Of a DNA stretch of 64,000 nucleotides, positions 18,070 through 27,612 are shown in pieces. The notes under the pieces were generated by a model, which saw only the letters and a list, made by a program, of their open reading frames with translations, searched no databases and was not told the origin of the DNA. Position 1 is the stretch's first letter. Each line of letters begins with the position of its first letter. The DNA lies in assembly GCF_030540825.1 (NCBI RefSeq), contig NZ_JAUOEO010000001.1:4965546-5029545 (forward strand), read 5' to 3'. Source of the stretch: Flavivirga spongiicola (GTDB lineage: Bacteria; Bacteroidota; Bacteroidia; Flavobacteriales; Flavobacteriaceae). The position numbers were made by a program, and so were the translations under genes.

Positions 18070-18513
18070 ATGAAAAAAGTTATTTATATTTTACTATTGT
18101 GTGCATTTGTTTTTAATTGTAATACGTCTAAAACTATAGCATCCGATAAAAGCAAATCTGAAAAAGAACTTGCGCAAGTTGTCAATGATACCGTAACGAT
18201 TGCGAATGACGAGTTAGAGTACGAAATAATCATTATAGAACCTGGTTTTAATACTTGGCTATTAACCACAGCCAGACCTGAAGGTTTTTATTCGCAACAA
18301 TATCTAGAAAACAGAAACAATATTTACGTCATAGAATGGAATCAAAGAGTACTTCAGCCACAGCGTTTCAATCCTAATTTATACGAAATGCAAATCGATT
18401 ACCAACCTGGTATAGATTATGGTTATGAGGTTAATTACAAGCTCTTTAATTACTTTATCTATTTTCAATTGAATTATAAACAACGATTAGCTGGATTTGT
18501 CCCTAGAATTTAA
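18070..18513 (+). CDS. Lipoprotein, DUF6146-like
   Basis: 147 residues with a lipoprotein signal (LLLCAFVFNCNTSK). The mature part has the strand EYEIIIIEPGFNTWL, then a conserved YFQLNYKQRLAGFVPR C-terminus. It resembles DUF6146 from memory; function unknown. A DUF6787-like gene follows 35 bases on, a pairing I recall in Flavobacteriaceae. Confidence 0.7.
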   Translation: MKKVIYILLLCAFVFNCNTSKTIASDKSKSEKELAQVVNDTVTIANDELEYEIIIIEPGFNTWLLTTARPEGFYSQQYLENRNNIYVIEWNQRVLQPQRFNPNLYEMQIDYQPGIDYGYEVNYKLFNYFIYFQLNYKQRLAGFVPRI

Positions 18514-18524
18514 AGTCTTTTATT

Positions 18525-18532
18525 TATTTTTG
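18525..18532 (+). promoter_or_regulatory. -7 box for the DUF6787-like gene
   Basis: TATTTTTG fits TAnnTTTG, 16 bases before the GTG start at 18549. A TTTG at 18496-18499 is a possible -33 box, though 25 bases away. Confidence 0.35.
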
Positions 18533-18548
18533 CAATTAAATTGTATTC

Positions 18549-18851
18549 GTGAAAAAATTAAAAGAGCGTTGGGGTATTGAACACAATTGGCAAATTATCA
18601 TCATTTTATGTGTATTTGCTATTACGGGATCTACAGCTTCCTACATAGGTAAACCTATTTTAAACTATTTAAATATTACAACTGAAATATTTGGAAGTTT
18701 TGGATATTGGACCATCCGAATTGTTTTATTATTTATCATGTACCAATTTATGCTTGTTTTCTTCGGATGGCTTTTTGGGCAATACAAGTTTTTTTGGAAT
18801 TTTGAAAAGAAAATGTTGCGTAGGATAGGTTTTAAACGTCTTTTAGATTAG
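18549..18851 (+). CDS. Small inner-membrane protein, DUF6787-like
   Basis: 100 residues beginning at GTG (VKKLKERWGIEHNWQIIII). Two membrane segments (about 17-36 and 55-80) and a basic C-terminus. The start and charge pattern match DUF6787 proteins as I recall them. Function unknown. The next gene starts on its stop codon. Confidence 0.7.
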   Translation: MKKLKERWGIEHNWQIIIILCVFAITGSTASYIGKPILNYLNITTEIFGSFGYWTIRIVLLFIMYQFMLVFFGWLFGQYKFFWNFEKKMLRRIGFKRLLD

Positions 18852-19183
18852 TGAATCAAATTAAACAACATATTATATTTAAGATAATAACCCTATTGCT
18901 GGTTGTTACTTTGCTAATACCTACTGTTGTTAAATTTGCTCATATTTTCTCCCACCATGAACATGAAGTTTGTTTAGGAGAAAAAAAGACACACTTACAC
19001 GAAATAGATTTAGATTGTAGCTTTTATAAATTCAAATTAAATAACAACGTTACTTTTTCTTTTTTTAATGTTGACCTTTTTTCATCTCAGGAAGAACAAC
19101 TAGAAATTCTATCTCAATATAGTTTCTTAAGTAAATTTCAACGTTTACATGTCTCGCTTCGAGGTCCACCGGCTTTAGTTTAG
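18851..19183 (+). CDS. Small membrane-anchored His-rich protein
   Basis: 110 residues, GTG start overlapping the previous TAG by one base. One N-terminal membrane segment or signal (ITLLLVVTLLIPTVV), then FAHIFSHHEHEVC and KKTHLHEIDLDC, giving several His and two Cys that could bind metal. It sits 63 bases before a TonB receptor with a His/acidic loop, so the two may form a metal-handling pair. That is inference from composition and context; no family recognised. Confidence 0.65.
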   Translation: MNQIKQHIIFKIITLLLVVTLLIPTVVKFAHIFSHHEHEVCLGEKKTHLHEIDLDCSFYKFKLNNNVTFSFFNVDLFSSQEEQLEILSQYSFLSKFQRLHVSLRGPPALV

Positions 19184-19246
19184 TAATACACACACTGCCA
19201 AGCTGAAACTTTTCAGCTTTAATTATTATTAAACTAAAATATACAT

Positions 19247-21487
19247 ATGAAATTATTTATAAGTTCATTGTGCTTTTTGGCATTTACTAGTATATATGCT
19301 CAAAACACAATACAAGGTATCGTTACAGATGCAAATACAAATGAAAATTTAGCCTTTGTAAATATCTATTTAGCAGATCTTGAAAAAGGCACCAGCTCCA
19401 ACGAGGATGGTTATTTTATAATAGATCATTTACCCACAGGTAACTATAAAGTACTTTTCTCAAGCATAGGGTATGAAACCCAATTACTAAACCTAAGCAT
19501 TCCAACAACCAATACCATTAACATTCGTTTAATACCGTCTGCTATAGAAATGGAAAGTATCATTATCTCTACGCCTTTTCATAAATTACAAAGTGATAAT
19601 GTGATGAAGGTAGAACAAAAAAGTGTCAAAGATTTAAAAGTAAATGGCGCTGTTACCTTAGCAGATGGGATCACAAACATTGCAGGCGTAGAAAGTGTTA
19701 CAACAGGTTTAAGTATAGGTAAACCCGTTATTAGAGGGCTAAGTTCTAATAGGGTCTTAGTATATACTCAAGGTATTCGCTTAGAAAATCAACAGTTTGG
19801 TGACGAACACGGTTTAGGTATTAATAGTGCGGGCATTGAAAGTGTAGAAGTTATAAAAGGGCCTGCTTCCCTACTCTATGGTAGCGATGCGCTTGGAGGG
19901 GTATTGTACTTAAACCCTGAACGATTCGCTAATAGTAATCGCGCTTCGGGGGATTTTAGCGGCACTTATTATAGCAATACCCAAGGCTTCAATACGAATG
20001 CCGGATTTAAATCTTCTACAAGCAACTTTAAATTTTTATTTAGAGGAAGTCTTACTGAGCATTCAGATTATAAGACTAAAAATTACCGTGCAACAAACAC
20101 TCGTTTTCGAGAACAAGATTTTAAAGCTGGAGTTGGATATCAACAAAATAAGTTTAAAACAGAGTTTCGTTACAATGTCAACAATTCCAAACTTGGCATT
20201 CCTGAGGAAATAGGAGAACAGTCTACAAACAGAACACCACTACTTCCTTACCAGAATATAACGAATCACATTTTCAGTTCTAAATCTACTATATTTTTCA
20301 ATAAGTCTAGATTAGATATCAACTTAGGATTCACTTATAACGACAGAAAGGAATTTGAAGAGCATCATCATGATGAAGAGGAAGAAGAGCATGAAGAGGA
20401 AGAGGAACACGAAGATGAACATGAAGATGATGAGGATTTAGAAGCTGCACTCCATATGAAGCTAAAGACGGCAAACTATGATCTTAAATACCACTTACCG
20501 GAATTGGGTAAATTTGAAACCATCGTCGGCATTCAAGGCATGAATCAGGTAAATACCAATTATGGTGAAGAAACATTAATTCCTGATGCTACGACCAACG
20601 ATTTTGGTGTTTTAGCAATGTCTCATATCCATTTTGAAAAAGCTGATGTACAGCTTGGAGCTCGTTACGATATTAGACATATTGATGTGAACTCAGGAAT
20701 AAAAAAGGATTTTAATAGCTTTAATGGTGCTTTAGGCATTAAAACAGATATTGCAAAAAATATAACGGTTAGGGTAAATTTAGCTACAGGGTTTAGAGCT
20801 CCTAATTTATCTGAGTTAACATCCGATGGCACACATGAAGGAACCAACCGTTACGAAATTGGAAATAGTAACTTAAAAAGCGAGCAGAACTTTCAGACCG
20901 ATGTTGCTTTAGAGTTTAAAAATGAACATTTAGAATTATTTGCCAACGGGTTTTATAATAAAATCAATAATTACATTTTTCTATCTCCAAATGGCGCATT
21001 TATAGATGAAGACCCTGTGTTTCTTTATTTACAAGATGATGCAAAATTATACGGTGGTGAATTTGGATTTCATTTACACCCTCACCCCTTAGATTGGTTA
21101 CATTTTGAATCAAGCTTTGAAATGGTTACAGGAAAACAGGATAATGATAGTTATCTACCATTAATTCCAGCAAATACCTTAAACAATATAATACGTGTTG
21201 AGTTTGAAAAGCCCTGGTTAAAAAAAGGGTATACCTTTATTAAACTAAGAACCACTTTTAGCCAAAGTAATATTAGCACATTTGAAACCAACACAAATGG
21301 TTATAATCTATTAAGTGCTGGGTTTGGTGGTCATTTTAGATTGTTTAATAATGATTTAGAGGTTTCCGTATCCGGCACCAATCTTACTAACAAAACCTAT
21401 ATTAATCACTTGTCACGTTTAAAACCTGATGGGATCTTTAATATGGGTAGAAATATTAGTTTAGGCCTTACTTACTCTATGAAGTAG
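19247..21487 (+). CDS. TonB-dependent receptor, probably for metal (ZnuD-like)
   Basis: 746 residues: signal peptide (to about 18, YAQ), carboxypeptidase-regulatory-like domain (about 20-105), plug (about 115-225, with RGLSSNRVLVY and IKGPASLLYGSDALGG) and a beta-barrel. Residues about 371-402 form a His/Glu/Asp-rich loop (EEHHHDEEEEEHEEEEEHE). Zinc receptors such as Neisseria ZnuD carry His/Asp-rich external loops, so a divalent-metal ligand is likely but not shown. The preceding small His-rich protein supports this. No terminator follows; palindromic element B begins 30 bases downstream. Confidence 0.85.
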   Translation: MKLFISSLCFLAFTSIYAQNTIQGIVTDANTNENLAFVNIYLADLEKGTSSNEDGYFIIDHLPTGNYKVLFSSIGYETQLLNLSIPTTNTINIRLIPSAIEMESIIISTPFHKLQSDNVMKVEQKSVKDLKVNGAVTLADGITNIAGVESVTTGLSIGKPVIRGLSSNRVLVYTQGIRLENQQFGDEHGLGINSAGIESVEVIKGPASLLYGSDALGGVLYLNPERFANSNRASGDFSGTYYSNTQGFNTNAGFKSSTSNFKFLFRGSLTEHSDYKTKNYRATNTRFREQDFKAGVGYQQNKFKTEFRYNVNNSKLGIPEEIGEQSTNRTPLLPYQNITNHIFSSKSTIFFNKSRLDINLGFTYNDRKEFEEHHHDEEEEEHEEEEEHEDEHEDDEDLEAALHMKLKTANYDLKYHLPELGKFETIVGIQGMNQVNTNYGEETLIPDATTNDFGVLAMSHIHFEKADVQLGARYDIRHIDVNSGIKKDFNSFNGALGIKTDIAKNITVRVNLATGFRAPNLSELTSDGTHEGTNRYEIGNSNLKSEQNFQTDVALEFKNEHLELFANGFYNKINNYIFLSPNGAFIDEDPVFLYLQDDAKLYGGEFGFHLHPHPLDWLHFESSFEMVTGKQDNDSYLPLIPANTLNNIIRVEFEKPWLKKGYTFIKLRTTFSQSNISTFETNTNGYNLLSAGFGGHFRLFNNDLEVSVSGTNLTNKTYINHLSRLKPDGIFNMGRNISLGLTYSMK

Positions 21488-21517
21488 AAAAAACTTATCT
21501 TGGGTGCTATCTAAATA

Positions 21518-21679
21518 ATACCAGTTCTGTTATAAAATACGATATAAATAATTTGAATTAGTTTTTGTTAGTTCAAAGCATAAAAATTAATCATAGCCAT
21601 AGCTACGGTTCATTTTTATAATGCAGAAATAGCGAAAAATAAACGAATTATATGTTGCATTTTATAACAGAACTGGTAT
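21518..21679. repeat. Palindromic element B (162 bp, perfect arms)
   Basis: The 21-base arms (21518-21538 and 21659-21679, beginning ATACCAGTTCTGTTAT) are perfectly complementary. The core has ATAGCCATAGCTACGGTT, close to element A. It ends 14 bases before the TTG start of the histidine kinase. Confidence 0.85.
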
Positions 21680-21693
21680 AAAGCATATTTCTA

Positions 21694-23751
21694 TTGAATA
21701 AATATTGTTTTTTTATAGCATGTCTTCTTATTACGCTTAACATAAATGCTCAAAACGATAGTTTTGATTTGATGTTAGATAGCATCCAAAGATTAAGAAA
21801 ACTTTACAAAAATGAAGCTATAGACTTAGATACTAGGCTCAAATATGCAAAAACAGCAAGTAAATTATCTCATAAAACTAAGATAGATTCTACCATACTT
21901 TTGTCTAATCTAAGGATCGCTTTCATCCATTTATTGAAAAAGAATTATAGTTTTTCAATTAAGCTAAATCATAAAAATTTAAGACTTGCACATAAAATAA
22001 ATGATTCTTTAAATAAAGCTCATATAAATTCCCAACTTGCATACTGTTATTCGCTCTTGGGTAAACAAAAAGATAGTGCTTTCTATTATTATTATAAATC
22101 ATTTAGTTTTTATAAAAAATTAAACAAAACAAAAAATGCTGTTTGGGAATTAAACAATATAGCATCCCTTCAAAATGATGAACGCAATTATACTGGTAGT
22201 GAAGTAACAGTAATTAAGGCTATTAACTTATTAAAATCACTTCCAAATAACAATGAAAACTATTATCATTTATTTAGTTTATATAATGAAATTGGGCTTA
22301 GTTCAAAACACCTAAAATTATATGATAAAGCTATTGAATATCATCAAAAATCTTTAATAATTAATGATAAAATATCTGATGAACATGAAAATGTGAATGA
22401 CCTAAATAAATCAGAAAATTATTTATATGCTAAAATCAATATAGCTGAAGCTTATAAAGAAAAGGGAGATTATAAAAAAGCCTTGTCTATATATAAGGAA
22501 TTACTTAAAGACAAAGGTTTACTAAAAAAAGACCCTTTATCTTATGCAGCTGTGATAAATAATAAAGCGTATAATTTATTCTTATCTAAGGGTAAGAATA
22601 CAAAATATATTTATTCTCTTTTTAACAAGGCTTATAAAATTAGTGACAGCCTAAATGCTTTATATGAAATAGCTTCTGTTGGAAATGACATGGCTGAGTT
22701 TTACTACGCTATTAACAAAAAGGATTCTGCACTAATACTTTCTAAAAGATCCTATAAAATTGGTAAAAACATTAAAAATTACCAAGAAGTCTCCAGATCT
22801 TTATTAACACTTTCAAAAATAGAGGAAGGCCAAGCAGGTAAACAGTATTTATATGAACATATAAAACTTAATGATAGCCTCCTTGATGTTGAACGGGCCT
22901 CCAGAAACAAATTCGCCAGAATACAATATGAAACAGACACCTATATTGATGAAACCAAACGTTTAGGTACACAAAACATTTTAATTGTTGTTATTGGGCT
23001 TATCCTCTTTTTAATTCTTGCCCTTATTTTTATTATAAGAGCTCAAATTGCTAAAAACAAAATATTACGCTTTGAAAGTGAACAACAAAAAGCCAATGAA
23101 GAGATTTATACGCTAATGCTAAGACAACAGGCTAAAGTTGAGGAAGGACGTCTTTTGGAACGTCATCGTATTTCAGAAGAGTTACACGATGGTATTTTAA
23201 ATAAACTTTTAGGTTCCCGGTTAGGGCTAGAGTTTTTATCTATGGATGAAGATACTGAAAGTAAAGAAAAATACAGTTTCTACATTCATGAAATTCAGTC
23301 CATTGAAAGAGAGATAAGGGATCTTTCCCATGAATTAAAAAACACACAATTAGATGCTGATAAAGATTTCATGACTATCGTGAAAGACTATATAGGGAAT
23401 CAAAGTAGTCTTCACCCTTTTCAATATAAAATTAACCAAAAGGGCACCATCTTTTGGGAAGCTATTACTGATTATATAAAGGTTAATCTATACAGGGTTA
23501 TTCAGGAAGCTATTCAAAATGTCATTAAACATGCAAAAGCGACAACCTTGACTGTTGATTTCTCTTTGAATTCAAATGAATTACATTTAGATATTAGAGA
23601 TAATGGTATCGGGTTTAATTCTAATCAAAAGCATGAAGGCATTGGTTTATTGAACATAGCATCCAGAGTATCGAAACTTAAAGGAACATTTAATATGAAG
23701 TCTGAAATTAAAAAAGGAACCATATTAGCTATAAAAATACCTCTTTCTTAA
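21694..23751 (+). CDS. TPR-containing sensor histidine kinase (orphan)
   Basis: 685 residues from a TTG start (the only credible start giving signal peptide MNKYCFFIACLLITLNINAQ). Periplasmic TPR-type helical repeats fill about 40-400, a membrane segment lies at about 430-450 (ILIVVIGLILFLILALIFII), then a HisKA_3-type helix with phospho-acceptor His498 in ERHRISEELHDG. The ATPase domain has VIQEAIQNVIKHAKA, DIRDNGIGF and GIGLLNIASR. These kinases usually partner NarL/LuxR-type regulators; none is adjacent. Its 5' end abuts element B. It overlaps the convergent next gene by 4 bases. Confidence 0.88.
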   Translation: MNKYCFFIACLLITLNINAQNDSFDLMLDSIQRLRKLYKNEAIDLDTRLKYAKTASKLSHKTKIDSTILLSNLRIAFIHLLKKNYSFSIKLNHKNLRLAHKINDSLNKAHINSQLAYCYSLLGKQKDSAFYYYYKSFSFYKKLNKTKNAVWELNNIASLQNDERNYTGSEVTVIKAINLLKSLPNNNENYYHLFSLYNEIGLSSKHLKLYDKAIEYHQKSLIINDKISDEHENVNDLNKSENYLYAKINIAEAYKEKGDYKKALSIYKELLKDKGLLKKDPLSYAAVINNKAYNLFLSKGKNTKYIYSLFNKAYKISDSLNALYEIASVGNDMAEFYYAINKKDSALILSKRSYKIGKNIKNYQEVSRSLLTLSKIEEGQAGKQYLYEHIKLNDSLLDVERASRNKFARIQYETDTYIDETKRLGTQNILIVVIGLILFLILALIFIIRAQIAKNKILRFESEQQKANEEIYTLMLRQQAKVEEGRLLERHRISEELHDGILNKLLGSRLGLEFLSMDEDTESKEKYSFYIHEIQSIEREIRDLSHELKNTQLDADKDFMTIVKDYIGNQSSLHPFQYKINQKGTIFWEAITDYIKVNLYRVIQEAIQNVIKHAKATTLTVDFSLNSNELHLDIRDNGIGFNSNQKHEGIGLLNIASRVSKLKGTFNMKSEIKKGTILAIKIPLS

Positions 23752-24026
23752 ATCTCTATAATATCCTCCTTTTTCTTAAAAACATAGGTGTATAACCACA
23801 TAAGCGTAAAAGTTGGTATGACATCCAGACCAGGTAAAGCCTCCTCTACAAATGTGACAACACCCGCTATTTTACCAGGTTTCCCTTTATATAATTTAGT
23901 CATTATATAACCGGATAGAGGCGCCCAAATAATATCTGAAAATTCGCCAATCCCTGGGATTATAAAAGATACATACCCTATAGCATCTAAAATAATACCC
24001 AATACTAATTTTTTGTATTTATTCAT
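23748..24026 (-). CDS. Small membrane protein of unknown function
   Basis: 92 residues with two or three hydrophobic stretches (LVLGIILDAIGYVSFIIPGI; VIPTFTLMWLYTYVF) and a KKKEDIIEI tail. Similar short proteins occur across Bacteroidota as hypotheticals. It probably follows folE in one transcript (58-base gap). Confidence 0.65.
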   Translation of the reverse strand: MNKYKKLVLGIILDAIGYVSFIIPGIGEFSDIIWAPLSGYIMTKLYKGKPGKIAGVVTFVEEALPGLDVIPTFTLMWLYTYVFKKKEDIIEI

Positions 24027-24084
24027 TAAATCATATTAATTACAATGAGATAAGCAAGAAGCATACCAAAGCCCATGATAAAGG

Positions 24085-24672
24085 CTACTTCCCTATCAAC
24101 TTTAAAAACTCGTTTCTAGTTTCAATTTTTTCAAACTGGCCTCTAAATCCTGAAGTTGTTGTAATAGAGTTTTGTTTTTGCACCCCACGCATCATCATGC
24201 ACATATGAGACGCTTCTATAACCACAGCAACGCCTTGTGGTTTTAAAGTATCGTTAATACAATCTAAAATCTGTTCTGTTAAACGTTCTTGTACCTGTAA
24301 GCGTCTAGCAAAAACATCAACAACCCTTGGTATTTTGCTTAAACCAACAATATGCCCGTTAGGGATATAGGCCATGTGTACTTTTCCAAAAAAAGGTAAG
24401 ATGTGGTGTTCACAGAGAGAATACAACTCAATATCTTTTACAATGACCATTTCATTATAAGATTCCTTAAACATAGCACTTTTAAGTATCTCGACAGGGT
24501 CTTGATGGTATCCCTGTGTTAAAAACTGCATAGCTTTCGCTGCACGTTCCGGAGTCTTTAAAAGTCCGTCACGTTTAGTATCTTCTCCTAAATCTTTAAT
24601 AATATTTTCATATCTATTCTTAACATCATCTGTTACTTGTATGTTGTACTCTTCAAACTTCTTATAAGGCAT
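24085..24672 (-). CDS. folE: GTP cyclohydrolase I
   Basis: 195 residues. Zinc and catalytic residues are visible in [20 protein letters not shown] (Cys, His-His) and [15 protein letters not shown] (second Cys), with [20 protein letters not shown] between. It converts GTP to dihydroneopterin triphosphate, the first step of folate/pterin synthesis. It stands first in a minus-strand unit with a small membrane protein. The upstream gap holds element C. Confidence 0.95.
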   Translation of the reverse strand: MPYKKFEEYNIQVTDDVKNRYENIIKDLGEDTKRDGLLKTPERAAKAMQFLTQGYHQDPVEILKSAMFKESYNEMVIVKDIELYSLCEHHILPFFGKVHMAYIPNGHIVGLSKIPRVVDVFARRLQVQERLTEQILDCINDTLKPQGVAVVIEASHMCMMMRGVQKQNSITTTSGFRGQFEKIETRNEFLKLIGK

Positions 24673-24706
24673 ATCCGTTCTATATAATTCTTGATCTCAA
24701 GTGGTT

Positions 24707-24892
24707 ATACCACTTTAACTTTAAAATAGCACATACAAATCGTTTCTTTTTTGCTTACTCTGCGTTAAAAAACACGTGCTCAGCTTGACTGGGTATAAAA
24801 CCATAGCTAAGGCTATACTTAGATTTTTTGCCTTGATTAAGCAAAAAACAATTCAATTTTACTCATGCACAATTTCAAAGTTAAAGTGGTAT
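24707..24892. repeat. Palindromic element C (186 bp)
   Basis: Arms at 24707-24727 and 24872-24892 begin ATACCACTTTAACTTT from each end and match at 20 of 21 positions. The core, on the minus strand, reads ATAGCCTTAGCTATGGTT, matching elements A and B. It occupies the folE upstream region. Confidence 0.85.
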
Positions 24893-25042
24893 TAATCTTT
24901 TCTTAATTTTTAAAGTTAAGCAAATTTTAACTTTTAATTAGTAAAATTAAAAGTTCTCAAAAGTAATTTTGCTAAACAAAAGAGTAACAAATATGTAGTT
25001 TGTTACTCTTTCTTTCGCATCAATCATTAGTATGACTACCCA
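24893..25042. other. Hairpin array without a gene, upstream of DUF5916 gene
   Basis: Two perfect stem-loops lie here: 11 bp (24929-24939 with 24945-24955, around AACTTTTAATT) and 13 bp (24979-24991 with 24999-25011, AAAGAGTAACAAA). The second is followed by CTTTCTTT, terminator-like on the plus strand. No open reading frame is evident. It could be a short RNA, a leader attenuator or a spacer barrier. Confidence 0.5.
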
Positions 25043-27559
25043 ATGAGATACTTTTATACCTTAATTATTTTTTTTAGCTTAACTATTGTTCAAGCGAATG
25101 CACAAAGTAAAAAAAGTTTAAATATTTCAAAAACAGTCAAAGCTCCAAAAATAGATGGTATATTAAACGACTTAGTATGGAAAAACACACTTGAAGCGGC
25201 TACCGATTTCACTCAATTTAGACCAGAAATGGGAATCGCTGAAAAAAGTCATCAAAAAACTATTGTAAAAATGGCATATGATGATCATGCCATTTACGTG
25301 GGAGCTTATCTTAAAGATACGCCTAAAGACATTCAAAAACAGTTTACAAGTCGCGATAATTTTGGACAATCAGACTTTTTCGGAATCGTGCTAAACCCAA
25401 ATAATGATTCCCAAAATGACACAGAATTTTTTGTTTTTAGTTCTGGAACACAAGCAGACGCTTTAGCATCTCCAAGTATTCCTGATGGTGAAGATTTTGG
25501 ATGGAACGCTGTATGGGAGAGTGCTGTAAAAATAGTTGACGATGGTTGGATTGTAGAAATGAGAATTCCATACAGAGCACTACGATTCTCTAATGATGAC
25601 ATACAAACTTGGGGGATACAATTTCATAGACGATTTAGAGTAGATAATTCACAATATTCTTGGAATCCTATAGACAGAACGAAAGGCTCTTTTGGAATTT
25701 ATCATGGTGAACTTATAGGTATTCAAAATATTAAACCGCCTACTCGATTAAGTTTTTATCCTTTTATTTCAGGAATATCTGCAACTTCAGATGGTGAAAC
25801 AGAAAAAGATTTTAATATCGGACTTGATGTAAAATATGGATTAACGGAAAATTTTACTTTAGATGCAACACTTATACCTGATTTTAGTCAAGCCGCATTT
25901 GATAATAGAAGCTTAAACCTTGGTCCTTTTGAACAAACATTTTCAGAACAACGTCAATTTTTTAAAGAAGGGGTCGATCTATTTAATAAAGGGGAGCTAT
26001 TTTTTTCGAGACGCATTGGTAATGCTCCAATTGAACATGAGGATGTAGAAGATCAACTAGTAAATAATGACAGCACGGTAGAAGAAATCATTGATAATCC
26101 AGATCATGTAAAAACACTAAACGCTCTTAAAGTCTCTGGGCGCACTAAAAAAGGATTAGGGATTGGTTTTTTCAATGCTATTACCGAAAAAACGCAAGCG
26201 AACATTAAAAGAACTGAATATATACGAAATGAATCTTCTCAAGAGATAACAGATAGTATTATTACATATAGAAATAGAATAACTGAATCTTTAACTAATT
26301 ATAATATTTTAATCGTAGACCAACAATTTGGAACAAATTCTTCAGTAAGTTTAATTAACACCAATGTAACTAGAGATGGTCATTTCAGGGATGCTAATGT
26401 AACAGGCGCTTTATTTGATATCACTAACAAGGCTAATAAATATAATTATAGTGGTGAAATTAAAATGAGTAATCTAAACTTAGGAAGCGGTATTGAAACT
26501 GGGTATAGTACCAAAATTGAATTTGCAAAAGTTAGTGGCAATTATCGCTATAATTTTGGACACGAATTGGCAGATAGGAAATATGACATTAACGATTTAG
26601 GATTACTATTAAGAAATAATTATAATAACTTTTATACTGAAGTATCATATCGCATTTTTGAACCAACAGAAAAGTTAAACGACTTTAAAGTATTCCTATC
26701 AACTGAATATAATAGGCTTTTTAATCCAGAAAAATATACTGGGAACAGAATACGTCTCAGGGTAAATGCGCAAACTAAAAAATTAATGTGGTTTGGTGCC
26801 AATGTTAATGCACGTATAGGTAAACAACATGATTACTTTGGACCAAGAGATATTGAAAACAATCGATTTTTCACTTATAAAAACTTTTTTGACAGCACAA
26901 TATGGGTTGAAACCAACAGGAACAAAACATTTTCTATACAAGCTGAATTAGGAGCAGGCACTTTGTTTGATAAAGAGCGTGATCTTTTTAGTCATTGGTT
27001 TGAACTAGAACCTATCTGGCGTCTTAGTAACAAATTCAGAATAAATTATGAGTATGAATATTCAAACAGAAAAGGCTCAAGAGGCTGGGTAGAAACTAAT
27101 GACTTCGATATTATTTATGGCGAACGTAATCAATTAGAAGTTGAAAACAGTATATCAGCCAGCTACAATTTTAATCCGCTTAATGCACTTACTTTAACTT
27201 TTAGAAATTATTGGACAACAGTGACTTATGACTATGATTTATTTTCTTTGTTAGAGAATGGAAAACTCACTACAGATTCCGGTTATAATCTAGATAATAT
27301 TAGTTTTAATCCAAACATTAACTTTAGCACTTGGAATTTAGACCTTCGTTACTCATGGCAGTTTGCTCCTGGAAGTCAGATTATTGCACTTTATCGAAAT
27401 CAATTATTTAATGAGGATACAGCTTCAAAAGATTCTTACCTTAAAAGCCTTAATACGTTATTTAATCAGCATATTGAACATACTTTTTCGCTTCGTTTTA
27501 TTTATTTTATAGACTATAATAACCTAAAAAACATTTTTAATAATAAAAGTAATAGCTAA
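25043..27559 (+). CDS. DUF5916 outer-membrane protein with CBM9-like N-terminal domain
   Basis: 838 residues. Signal peptide to about 20 (VQANA), then a carbohydrate-binding family-9-like beta-sandwich (about 28-215; PKIDGILNDLVWKN start, DDGWIVEMRIPYRALRF), then a long beta-rich DUF5916 region (about 230-830; FDNRSLNLGPFEQTFSEQR) that looks like an outer-membrane barrel. Members are common in Bacteroidota; no confirmed function. The hairpin array precedes it. It stands alone. Confidence 0.85.
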   Translation: MRYFYTLIIFFSLTIVQANAQSKKSLNISKTVKAPKIDGILNDLVWKNTLEAATDFTQFRPEMGIAEKSHQKTIVKMAYDDHAIYVGAYLKDTPKDIQKQFTSRDNFGQSDFFGIVLNPNNDSQNDTEFFVFSSGTQADALASPSIPDGEDFGWNAVWESAVKIVDDGWIVEMRIPYRALRFSNDDIQTWGIQFHRRFRVDNSQYSWNPIDRTKGSFGIYHGELIGIQNIKPPTRLSFYPFISGISATSDGETEKDFNIGLDVKYGLTENFTLDATLIPDFSQAAFDNRSLNLGPFEQTFSEQRQFFKEGVDLFNKGELFFSRRIGNAPIEHEDVEDQLVNNDSTVEEIIDNPDHVKTLNALKVSGRTKKGLGIGFFNAITEKTQANIKRTEYIRNESSQEITDSIITYRNRITESLTNYNILIVDQQFGTNSSVSLINTNVTRDGHFRDANVTGALFDITNKANKYNYSGEIKMSNLNLGSGIETGYSTKIEFAKVSGNYRYNFGHELADRKYDINDLGLLLRNNYNNFYTEVSYRIFEPTEKLNDFKVFLSTEYNRLFNPEKYTGNRIRLRVNAQTKKLMWFGANVNARIGKQHDYFGPRDIENNRFFTYKNFFDSTIWVETNRNKTFSIQAELGAGTLFDKERDLFSHWFELEPIWRLSNKFRINYEYEYSNRKGSRGWVETNDFDIIYGERNQLEVENSISASYNFNPLNALTLTFRNYWTTVTYDYDLFSLLENGKLTTDSGYNLDNISFNPNINFSTWNLDLRYSWQFAPGSQIIALYRNQLFNEDTASKDSYLKSLNTLFNQHIEHTFSLRFIYFIDYNNLKNIFNNKSNS

Positions 27560-27612
27560 ATCGTTGCTAATAAATCTTTAAAGTAGTATTTTCAGCGTTC
27601 CAATTATTAAAA

